Origin: Chitinophagaceae bacterium
GTDB taxonomy: Bacteria; Bacteroidota; Bacteroidia; Chitinophagales; Chitinophagaceae
NCBI GenBank assembly: GCA_003151295.1
Contig: PLXD01000490.1
Span: forward strand, 2,749-10,429
Reading direction: 5' to 3'
Length of the DNA: 7,681 nt
Part shown: positions 1-6,600 of the stretch, in pieces
Numbering within the stretch: the stretch's first letter is position 1
Layout of the letters: every line of letters begins with the position of its first letter
Program-made: the position numbers and the translations under genes
Notes under the pieces: generated by a model
The model's database searches: none
Seen by the model: only the letters and a program-made list of their open reading frames with translations
Told to the model about the DNA's origin: nothing

Positions 1-113
1 CGGATCAGGGCCTCCGCGTTCGGAATGGATTCGCTGACATAAGCCAGGCTCCGCTGATGCGCCGGCAAAACCTGTTGGTTGTATTTATTGATCGTATCAA
101 TCCTGATCTTCAT
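1..113 (-). CDS. rhaI: Probable L-rhamnose isomerase, N-terminal 37 codons (gene runs off the left edge)
   Basis: Only the start of this gene is present: the ATG is at 113-111 and the frame stays open to the window edge. The visible protein begins MKIRIDTINKYNQQVLPAHQ and continues about 17 residues more. It has no signal peptide or membrane segment, which fits a cytoplasmic enzyme. The start lies 17 bases after the rhaEW stop, so the two are almost certainly co-transcribed and possibly translationally coupled. In Bacteroidota, the gene next to rhaT and rhaEW is commonly the TIM-barrel sugar isomerase of the Pseudomonas stutzeri RhaI type, which converts L-rhamnose to L-rhamnulose using divalent metal. 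The short N-terminus, with an Asn and a His-x-Arg-like stretch, resembles the starts of that family as I remember them, and does not resemble E. coli RhaA. None of the metal-binding or catalytic residues are in the window, so the name rests mainly on context. The other candidate at this position would be the rhamnulokinase, whose N-terminus should show an FGGY-kinase DxGT motif; none is seen. Confidence 0.68.
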   Translation of the reverse strand, partial: MKIRIDTINKYNQQVLPAHQRSLAYVSESIPNAEALI

Positions 114-130
114 GACTATTTTTTTTGAGT

Positions 131-2254
131 TTACCTTACAAACGCCATGGCCACCCCGCCATCCACGTTAAGCACATTCCCGGTCGATTTATTCAGCAGT
201 CCTCCGACCAGGGCAAAGCAGGCATTGGCAATATCTTCCGGTAAAATGATCTCGTTCAGAAGCGTCCTTTTGGCATAATAGGAGGGCAGTTCAGCAATGC
301 TGACCCCATAAGCCTTCGCCCTGCCTTCGGCCCAGGCACCTTCCCAAATCTTACTGTCGGAAATGACAGCATCCGGGTTCACCACGTTGACCCGTATCCG
401 ATCGGGTCCCAGCTCGGCTGCATTCAAACGGCTGAGATGGAGTTGTGCAGCTTTAGCGGAACCATAACCGGCATTATTGGGACCGGAGACCAGGGCGTTC
501 TTGCTGACAATATTAATGATATCGCCGCCGATAGCCTGCTTACGAAGGATCTCTACGCCCGCTTGCGTTACCAGGAACTGTCCCTTTACGAGCACATCAT
601 ACAGGATATCCCAGTCTTTTTCGGTATGATCCTGGATGGGCTTGGAAATAGACAGGCCGGCGCAGTTGACGATAATATCCACCCCGCCGAATGCGAGTAT
701 AGCCTGCCGGTAGGTCTCGTGGATGGTAGCGGTATCGGTAACATCCAGTATTTCTGCGACGAACCCGTCTTTTCCAAATTGGTTCTTAAATTCTTCGCGG
801 GCATGGGACAAGCGCTGCTCATCATTGTCATTGATGATCACACAAGCACCTTCTTCCGCCATTTTTTTGGCAATTGCCTTCCCGATTCCCCCCGCACTGC
901 CGGTAACCAGGGCTATCCGGCCGGAAAGGGCTTTGGGCTTAGGCATCCGCTGTAGTTTCGCTTCTTCCAGTAACCAGTATTCGATATTGAAAGCCTCCTG
1001 GCGGGGAAGGGACGTGTATTCAGAAATAGCTTCCGCCCCCTTCATCACGTTGATGGCATTGATATAGAATTCAGCCGCCACACGGGCCGTCTGTTTGTCT
1101 TTGGCAAACGTGAACATTCCTATTCCGGGGTATAAAATGACCACCGGGTTAGCATCGCGCATAGCCGGGCTGTTGGGATGCCGGCAACTATTATAATATT
1201 CCGCATATAGTTTGCGGTAATTGTCGAATTGCGGGGCCAGTTTCGCTTTTATGGCAGCAAGATCTCCCAGGTCCTCCGTCGTCTTCAGGTCCAATACCAG
1301 GGGGCTGATCTTGGTACGGAGGAAATGGTCGGGGCAACTAGTCCCCATCGGCGCCAGCCGCGAGAGATCTTTGGAATTGATAAACTCCAGTACGCGCTCG
1401 TCGTCCGTGAAATGTCCTATCATCCGGGTATGGGATGAACAATATCCTCTCAGCACCGGTGCCAATGCGGCCGCCCTGGACATTCTTTCTTCCTTGGGAG
1501 CAGACTCCCTGATGGAACTTCCGAACACGGGCCGCTTCTTCCCTATGTTGTCTTCAAGATATTGTGCACAGATTTCAATCACTTCAAGGGTATTGATATA
1601 ACTCTCATAGGCAGTATCCCCCCATGTAAAGAGCCCATGCGATCCAAGCATAATGCCCCGGATACCGGGATTCTCATCGAGACACGTTTTCAGCTTGAGA
1701 CCGAGGTCAAAGCCGGGTCGCTGCCATTCCACCCAACCGATCTTGCCTTTGAACAGTTCCTTCGTGATAAGCTTCCCGTCTTTAGCCGCCGCGATCGCTA
1801 TGGCCGCATCGGGGTGAAGGTGATCGATGTGCCTGAACGGCAAGAACCCATGCAAAGGAGTGTCTATAGAAGGTGCTTTTGAACTCAGATCAAAAATACA
1901 ATGATTAAAGAGCTCTACCATCTCATCTTCAAATTCGATCCCCCGGTAGACATTTTTCAAACTGCGCAGGCAGTCAACATACAAGGCAGCCAGTCCACTG
2001 CGTTTCAGCGTACCCAGGTCTCCGCCCGATCCCTTTACCCACATGACTTCTTTTTGTTCGCCGCTAAGGGGGTCTCTCGCCAGGGCCTTGCATGAAGTAT
2101 TGCCACCCCCATAATTTGTAAGCCGCAAGTCCGCTCCCAACAGATTGGACCGGTATATCAATAACCCCACTTCATCACCGGCCAATGCAGCCGCCGCCGC
2201 TTCATCCCACAGATAACTGACATGTTTAAATTGCGTTGACGTCTTAAGAGACAT
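131..2254 (-). CDS. rhaEW: Bifunctional L-rhamnulose-1-phosphate aldolase / L-lactaldehyde dehydrogenase
   Basis: This 707-residue cytoplasmic protein is a fusion of two enzymes for the lower L-rhamnose pathway. Residues about 15-430 form a class II (metal-dependent) aldolase/adducin domain: TNYGGGNTS at 46-54, KGSGGDLG at 74-81, a metal-ligand-like HLH at 145-147, and GSHGLFTWG at 204-212 with the probable third His at 206. It would split L-rhamnulose-1-phosphate into dihydroxyacetone phosphate and L-lactaldehyde. Residues about 444-707 form a classical short-chain dehydrogenase: TGSAGGIG at 451-458, an acidic residue (Asp476) near the end of the second strand that favours NAD over NADP, NCAG at 530-533, a likely catalytic Ser584, and Tyr597-x-x-x-Lys601. 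It would oxidise lactaldehyde to L-lactate. About 700 residues is the usual length for this fusion and all expected motifs are intact. The ATG at 2254 is supported by an N-terminus (MSLKTSTQFKHVSYLWDEA) that looks complete. The gene follows rhaT by 55 bases and precedes the isomerase by 17. Confidence 0.95.
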   Translation of the reverse strand: MSLKTSTQFKHVSYLWDEAAAAALAGDEVGLLIYRSNLLGADLRLTNYGGGNTSCKALARDPLSGEQKEVMWVKGSGGDLGTLKRSGLAALYVDCLRSLKNVYRGIEFEDEMVELFNHCIFDLSSKAPSIDTPLHGFLPFRHIDHLHPDAAIAIAAAKDGKLITKELFKGKIGWVEWQRPGFDLGLKLKTCLDENPGIRGIMLGSHGLFTWGDTAYESYINTLEVIEICAQYLEDNIGKKRPVFGSSIRESAPKEERMSRAAALAPVLRGYCSSHTRMIGHFTDDERVLEFINSKDLSRLAPMGTSCPDHFLRTKISPLVLDLKTTEDLGDLAAIKAKLAPQFDNYRKLYAEYYNSCRHPNSPAMRDANPVVILYPGIGMFTFAKDKQTARVAAEFYINAINVMKGAEAISEYTSLPRQEAFNIEYWLLEEAKLQRMPKPKALSGRIALVTGSAGGIGKAIAKKMAEEGACVIINDNDEQRLSHAREEFKNQFGKDGFVAEILDVTDTATIHETYRQAILAFGGVDIIVNCAGLSISKPIQDHTEKDWDILYDVLVKGQFLVTQAGVEILRKQAIGGDIINIVSKNALVSGPNNAGYGSAKAAQLHLSRLNAAELGPDRIRVNVVNPDAVISDSKIWEGAWAEGRAKAYGVSIAELPSYYAKRTLLNEIILPEDIANACFALVGGLLNKSTGNVLNVDGGVAMAFVR

Positions 2255-2309
2255 ATCTATTTTCTTTTAGTTGTGTATAAAAAATAAAACCATCCTACAA
2301 TAAGGTTCG

Positions 2310-3368
2310 TTAATCGGTCTTTGAATTCCCATACCCTACCAGCATCACGGATAATATAATAACCAGGATACCGGTAGCGATCGTTGCAAAAGTCTTTTTG
2401 CTGACGCCCTTCCATTCTTTCAGCGTCAGGCCCCACATGCTGGAGACCAGGATGATAAAGGCCATGTGCAGGATCCACGAGCTGGCGCCGTTCCCTAATT
2501 TGCTTTCTCCCATCCCATAAAAAAAGAACTGGAGGAACCAGGTGGTACCCGCCAGGGCCGCAAAAATATAATTTGCGCGAAGGGGGGTGCGCTTGTTGGT
2601 ATAGTCTCTGAATGTCCTGTTACGGGCATTCAGGATCATGCACCAGATGAAATTGGTGGTCAACCCTCCCCAAAGCAACACGACAAAAATCTCATTGTTC
2701 TGAAAAAGGGGATTACTGCCGTTGCCGATAGCGACCATTGCCATCGGTTTGCCTGCCTCGATGCCGAAATTAAAACAGGCGCTCAGGATACCGGACACGG
2801 TAGCCACGATCAATCCTTTCACGAGATTGAATTCCTGTATGCTTGCTTTTTTCTGTTCATCCGATAATTCTTTTTCTTTCATCATCCCAGCCCTGCCGCA
2901 GATCAAGATCCCCAGCAGGCAAACGAATACTCCTAACAGGACCAGTTGCCCGCCCGAATGGCTCAGCATGGAAGAAAACGTATTGGTGGTATCATCGGTG
3001 AAAAGATCCCGATAGATCGGCGGAATCAGGGAACCGAAGGCGGAGCAGAAGCCCAGGGCCACCGACATTCCCAAGGACAGCCCCAGGTAACGCATGGCCA
3101 GGCCGAAGGTCAATCCGCCGATACCCCATAATACCCCCCAGAAATAAGTCCAGAATAATGTTGGGCCCCCTGTCGCCCGGATAATCTCCATGAAGCCGGG
3201 CACGGTGAGCCAGGCGGCCACGAAGGGAATGATCAGCCAGGAGAAAAGGCCGCCGATGATCCAATAGCTTTCCCAGGACCAGCCCCTGACCTTTTTATAG
3301 GGTATATAAAAACTCCCCGATGCAAACCCTCCTATAAAATGATAGATTATTCCGAATATGACTTGCAT
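2310..3368 (-). CDS. rhaT: L-rhamnose/H+ symporter RhaT
   Basis: The 352-residue product is an inner-membrane protein of the RhaT family in the drug/metabolite transporter superfamily, close to the length of E. coli RhaT. It imports L-rhamnose with protons. About ten hydrophobic segments can be drawn, roughly at residues 3-22, 35-55, 70-90, 93-113, 139-158, 183-203, 225-246, 266-286, 297-315 and 327-346. Recognisable stretches include GFASGSFYIPYKKVRGWSWE at 14-33, WGIGGLTFGLAMRYLGLSLG at 81-100, GLTTNFIWC at 235-243, and FYGMGESKLGNGASSWILHM at 283-302. The longest hydrophilic loop (about 160-182, KEKELSDEQKK) sits between segments 5 and 6, as in the family. The gene lies 79 bases after the GH65 gene and 55 before rhaEW, all on the same strand. 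I saw no truncation or frameshift. The family name is secure; that the substrate is L-rhamnose is strongly supported by the adjacent rhaEW. Confidence 0.94.
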   Translation of the reverse strand: MQVIFGIIYHFIGGFASGSFYIPYKKVRGWSWESYWIIGGLFSWLIIPFVAAWLTVPGFMEIIRATGGPTLFWTYFWGVLWGIGGLTFGLAMRYLGLSLGMSVALGFCSAFGSLIPPIYRDLFTDDTTNTFSSMLSHSGGQLVLLGVFVCLLGILICGRAGMMKEKELSDEQKKASIQEFNLVKGLIVATVSGILSACFNFGIEAGKPMAMVAIGNGSNPLFQNNEIFVVLLWGGLTTNFIWCMILNARNRTFRDYTNKRTPLRANYIFAALAGTTWFLQFFFYGMGESKLGNGASSWILHMAFIILVSSMWGLTLKEWKGVSKKTFATIATGILVIILSVMLVGYGNSKTD

Positions 3369-3447
3369 GTGTGACGTATTTTTCCAGATATGGCTAACAT
3401 CTGCCGGCTAAACTAGAGAATTATGTCCAGCGAGCCATCATGTACTG

Positions 3448-5523
3448 TCATGGTTTGGGGACGCTATAGGACGACCTGCCCGGTCCGATGCCAGTCAACT
3501 TCAAAGATTTCCACTGGGAAGGCAGCCTGGTTTTCAATTGCCTGATCCCGGAGGAAGTGATCTCCAGCCCGCCAAAGCCATTCAGCATGGCTTGCAGCAT
3601 GCCGCCGGCACCGGTACAGAAATAAGGGTTATTACCGGAAGCCGTTTCCGCCATAGCGCCAAACGGAGGGCGAAGATTGGGCATGTATCCTGCCTTGAAA
3701 TCCTGGTAGGCTTTTTCAGGCATGCCCAACCTCTCATACAGAATGGCGAAAATGGCATGCGTCATAGCAGGTCCTTCCCCCACCCTGGGCTCATAATAAT
3801 CCAGGTCCCTGCGAACGGCTGTCGGATCCGTAACTTCCTGTAACGGATAAGCCAGCAGGTTGACGTCTGCCTGTTTAATCTTTTCCCCTTTGTAATCTTC
3901 ATATTCTTTGGTGGTGCCATCCTCAAAATGCAGGACAGGTATATTGTTCCGGGTCTCCATCCATTCGGGGTCCGGCATTAACCCCAGCAATTTCGCGGCT
4001 TCCGAACCATATTGCAGGTTTGCGCGGGCGGCTGCGTTCGTAAAAGCATTGTTATCCACGTTCTCGGCCCACTCATCGGCCGCTACGACATTCTTTATAT
4101 CGTAATGACCGGGGCCATTCCTCTCCACGCGGCTGACCCAGAAATCCGCGGTTTCTTTCAGGATGGAATAGCCTTTTTCGCGCAACCAGTTCCGGTCCTG
4201 TGTTACACAATAGTAATTCCAGGCAGCGATGGCTACATCGGCCGTAATATGATGCTCAAAGGGACCGCTTAGCGCCCATACAGGTGTTTCTTCATTGCCG
4301 CTGGCGGCGCTCTCCCAGGGAAACATCGCTCCCTTATATCCGTGAAAGAAGGCGTTATGGCGGGCTGCAGAAAGGCGTTGATAGCGGTATTCTATCATCG
4401 AAGCGGAAATCTTCGGTTGCAGCAGGAGCAACGCCGGGAACATCCAGGTTTCTGCATCCCAGAAAACATGACCGTTATAGCCGAGTCCGCTGAGTCCCAT
4501 AGGAGACAGGCTGTAGGAGGTCCCTTCCCTGGCAAACGAATAAAGATGATAGAGCATGAGCCGGATATCCCGCTGGGTACTGTCATCTCCCTCCAGGACG
4601 ATATCGCTCTTCCAAAGCTCGTCCCAGGCCTGATTATGGAATTCTATCAACCGGCGACTGCCTTCCAGTGCAGCAAAGATGGTAAGCCTTTCCGCTTCAT
4701 TGAGGGGATCGTCATCCTGTGCCGATGTGATGGTCGAACCCACCACCGAAAAGTGGTAGGTTTCACCCTTCTTCAGCTTCTTTTTGAATTTTATCAGATG
4801 CATATTGTTATCCCACATCTCGTGGATAACAGCAGGCTCCGATCCATGCGGCTCATCGAATAAAAAACTATTGGAGGCAGCCATCAGCAACTTGCCTGTT
4901 GGACTTTTGGCAGTAGATGTCAGCAGGGAGATCCGCACATGTGGCCTGTCGATCTCATTGTAATAATTCTGGACGTCTTTCAACATGTCGGGCGCTTCCA
5001 TTACGCTGGCCGGAACGATCTCCATGTCTTTTTTCGCGACGATGGACACATCCACCAATGCCGTATAGGGCAAATGTCTCAACGCATACCAGGTATAACT
5101 GACCGAGGCCTTATCTTCATAGTCGAAACGGATAGTAAGATTGGCATGCTTCATATCCAGGACCTGCTGCATATGGGATGTCTGGTTGAAACTGCTTATC
5201 CGGGTACCGTCGATATCCATGTATAAATTCACGAAATTGAAGGTCTTCAGAATATTGCTGACCCTGCCCCTGCCATACAGGTCAAAGGCCCCATTCAGGA
5301 CGACGTCCTTTACCTTGAAAGGCTCGGCAGAGGAGACCAGACCGATCATTCCGTTGGCGACCGTGATGCCGTAATAATCGGCGGGATCGATGGTATCCGC
5401 CAGGATGGTCCATAGATTGGTATCAGGCGGGGGAAACCCGGATTGCGCGGGGCATTGAAAGGTTAAAACCAGGTTTAAAAATATCCCTGAAACAAAGGAG
5501 CACACTATACTTTTTCTTAACAT
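3448..5523 (-). CDS. Exported glycoside hydrolase family 65 protein, probable alpha-glucosidase heading the rhamnose operon
   Basis: The 691-residue product has an N-terminal export signal: MLRK, a hydrophobic core at about 5-22, then QCPAQS, suggesting signal peptidase I cleavage after Gln27 or nearby. Cys24 is not in a canonical lipobox. The mature protein reads as GH65: an N-terminal beta-sandwich (about 35-290), a linker, then an (alpha/alpha)6 barrel (about 310-650). Conserved barrel stretches are GHVFWDAETWMFP at 351-363, GYKGAMFPWESA at 395-406, DEWAENVDNNAFTN at 483-496, and the KQADV motif at 550-554. Glu487 aligns by eye with the general acid of GH65 enzymes. Near the C-terminus, AETASGNN at 625-632 stands where phosphorylases carry their phosphate-binding loop. 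Glu626 is the likely general base, so this should be an inverting hydrolase and not a phosphorylase. Characterised hydrolases of this type include kojibiosidase, acid trehalase and glucosylgalactosyl-hydroxylysine glucosidase. The gene stands first in the rhamnose block, which suggests a substrate containing rhamnose, but specificity cannot be read from the sequence. The family call is firm and the substrate is open. Confidence 0.88.
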   Translation of the reverse strand: MLRKSIVCSFVSGIFLNLVLTFQCPAQSGFPPPDTNLWTILADTIDPADYYGITVANGMIGLVSSAEPFKVKDVVLNGAFDLYGRGRVSNILKTFNFVNLYMDIDGTRISSFNQTSHMQQVLDMKHANLTIRFDYEDKASVSYTWYALRHLPYTALVDVSIVAKKDMEIVPASVMEAPDMLKDVQNYYNEIDRPHVRISLLTSTAKSPTGKLLMAASNSFLFDEPHGSEPAVIHEMWDNNMHLIKFKKKLKKGETYHFSVVGSTITSAQDDDPLNEAERLTIFAALEGSRRLIEFHNQAWDELWKSDIVLEGDDSTQRDIRLMLYHLYSFAREGTSYSLSPMGLSGLGYNGHVFWDAETWMFPALLLLQPKISASMIEYRYQRLSAARHNAFFHGYKGAMFPWESAASGNEETPVWALSGPFEHHITADVAIAAWNYYCVTQDRNWLREKGYSILKETADFWVSRVERNGPGHYDIKNVVAADEWAENVDNNAFTNAAARANLQYGSEAAKLLGLMPDPEWMETRNNIPVLHFEDGTTKEYEDYKGEKIKQADVNLLAYPLQEVTDPTAVRRDLDYYEPRVGEGPAMTHAIFAILYERLGMPEKAYQDFKAGYMPNLRPPFGAMAETASGNNPYFCTGAGGMLQAMLNGFGGLEITSSGIRQLKTRLPSQWKSLKLTGIGPGRSSYSVPKP

Positions 5524-5651
5524 GGAAGGGATCTGTAATTTTATAATCGTATAGAGCTAATTTACGCATTATTGTTTGTTTTTTATGCTGTTTCTTACCC
5601 GGGATTCACGTTAATTTATTATTTTACACTCCGTTGATAACATAGTCCGAT
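5524..5651. promoter_or_regulatory. Divergent intergenic region, expected to carry the rhamnose-operon promoter and that of the plus-strand gene
   Basis: These 128 bases separate the starts of the GH65 gene (minus) and the SRPBCC/GyrI-like gene (plus) and are rich in A+T. By position they should hold the promoter of the four-gene rhamnose block. I looked for the Bacteroidota pattern (TTTG, about 19 bases, TAnnTTTG). The complement of TTTG does not occur in the spacer on the minus strand. On the plus strand there is a TTTG at 5575-5578, but no TAnnTTTG at suitable spacing. Only partial matches are seen, such as TAATTTAT at 5612-5619. A weak inverted repeat joins GTAATTTTA at 5535-5543 with CTAATTTAC at 5557-5565 (6 of 9 bases pair). 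It lies where an operator might be, but is not strong enough to call. No clear Shine-Dalgarno sequence precedes either ATG. Confidence 0.4.
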
Positions 5652-6599
5652 ATGAAAAAATGGTTATTGATGTCAGGCGCGATTGCCATAATAGGCAGTA
5701 TTTACATTTTCATTCCTGCAAAACTTACAATTTCAAAAACAATCATTGGTAATTGCAGTATAGCCGCTGCCAATCGTTATTTCTCAGACACCTCTAAATG
5801 GATTAAATGGTGGCCTCAGAATACAGAAGGCATATTCACAAGTGCCGGACGAGATACTTCTTTTATACATAATGGCTATGCCTATAAAATTACAGGGGTA
5901 TTTTATAACAACGTTCGCATTTGTATCCAATGTACGGATGATTGCAATATCAATAGCAATTTGCGAATCGTCCAGCTTAGCAAAGATTCCGTCCTGATAG
6001 GTTGGGAATGCAACCTTCCAACTGGCAATAATCCCTTAAAAAAAATAATTGCATACCGGCACAGGAAAGAAATCGAAGAAAATATGGAAGCCATTATGAA
6101 ATCTTTTGCATCTTTCATTGAAGAACCTGCAAACATTTATGGTGTAAATTTTCATCAGACCTTGTCCAAAGATTCTACATTGGTCACCCTGACCGGGGTT
6201 ACAACAGCTTATCCTACCACTGCATATATTTACCAATTAATCGATAGCCTTAAAAAATATATTACCAGCCAGGGTGCAAAAGAAATCAACTACCCGATGC
6301 TGAATGTCTCAAAACTAAATGATACCCAATTCAAAACAATGGTAGCCATTTCGGTAAACAAGGCACTTGAAGGCAATAACAAAATTATTATCAAACGGTT
6401 TGTGCCCTGGAAGATGATTGAAGGAGACGTGCATGGAGGAACGCATTCGGTGGATAAAGCTTTTGAACAGCTGTTTAATTTCAGAGATGACAATCACATT
6501 TCAATTATGGCTATTCCATTTCAATCCTTAATAACCGACAGGAGTAAAGAACAGGATACAACCAAATGGATCACTAAGGTATGCGCTCCCATTTCCTAG
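5652..6599 (+). CDS. Membrane-anchored SRPBCC / GyrI-like effector-binding domain protein
   Basis: This 315-residue protein of unknown function starts with MKKW and one hydrophobic segment (about 5-22), most likely a signal anchor that leaves the rest outside the cytoplasmic membrane. Residues about 30-155 resemble the SRPBCC (START-like, polyketide-cyclase-type) fold proteins common in Bacteroidota, with a Trp-rich SDTSKWIKWWP at 45-55. Residues about 170-314 resemble the GyrI-like/AraC effector-binding fold: IEGDVHGGTHSVDKAFEQLF at 256-275, then AIPFQSLITDRSKEQDTTKW at 287-306 near the C-terminus. Both folds bind small hydrophobic or cationic ligands, but no helix-turn-helix is present, so it is not a transcription factor by itself. 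A cysteine-rich patch, CIQCTDDC at 91-98, does not match a metal site I know. The ATG at 5652 is chosen because it begins the hydrophobic segment; no ribosome site is evident. It is clearly richer in A+T than the rhamnose genes. The domain assignment is by pattern only. Confidence 0.72.
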   Translation: MKKWLLMSGAIAIIGSIYIFIPAKLTISKTIIGNCSIAAANRYFSDTSKWIKWWPQNTEGIFTSAGRDTSFIHNGYAYKITGVFYNNVRICIQCTDDCNINSNLRIVQLSKDSVLIGWECNLPTGNNPLKKIIAYRHRKEIEENMEAIMKSFASFIEEPANIYGVNFHQTLSKDSTLVTLTGVTTAYPTTAYIYQLIDSLKKYITSQGAKEINYPMLNVSKLNDTQFKTMVAISVNKALEGNNKIIIKRFVPWKMIEGDVHGGTHSVDKAFEQLFNFRDDNHISIMAIPFQSLITDRSKEQDTTKWITKVCAPIS

Positions 6600-6600
6600 T

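Noticed and set aside
437..955. 172-codon open frame on the plus strand within rhaEW
   Set aside because: It lies wholly antisense to the well-supported SDR part of rhaEW, its translation shows no family motif, and the opposite strand explains the sequence fully. Long antisense frames are common in G+C-rich coding DNA.
2257..2478. 73-codon minus-strand frame overlapping the 3' end of rhaT
   Set aside because: It overlaps the last membrane segments of rhaT in another frame and its sequence resembles no protein I know. It is most likely a frame shadow.
3385..3401. Small hairpin-like AGAT...ATCT pair in the spacer before rhaT as a terminator
   Set aside because: The stem is four base pairs, poor in G+C, and has no T run after it.
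4342..4863. 173-codon open frame on the plus strand within the GH65 gene
   Set aside because: It is antisense to the conserved GH65 barrel and the region before it, with no recognisable domain or start signal.
5535..5565. Inverted repeat in the divergent spacer as an operator
   Set aside because: Only 6 of 9 positions pair and both arms are A/T-rich, which is expected by chance in such sequence.
5598..5603. CCCGGG palindrome in the divergent spacer
   Set aside because: A six-base palindrome alone is expected by chance and its flanks do not extend the symmetry.
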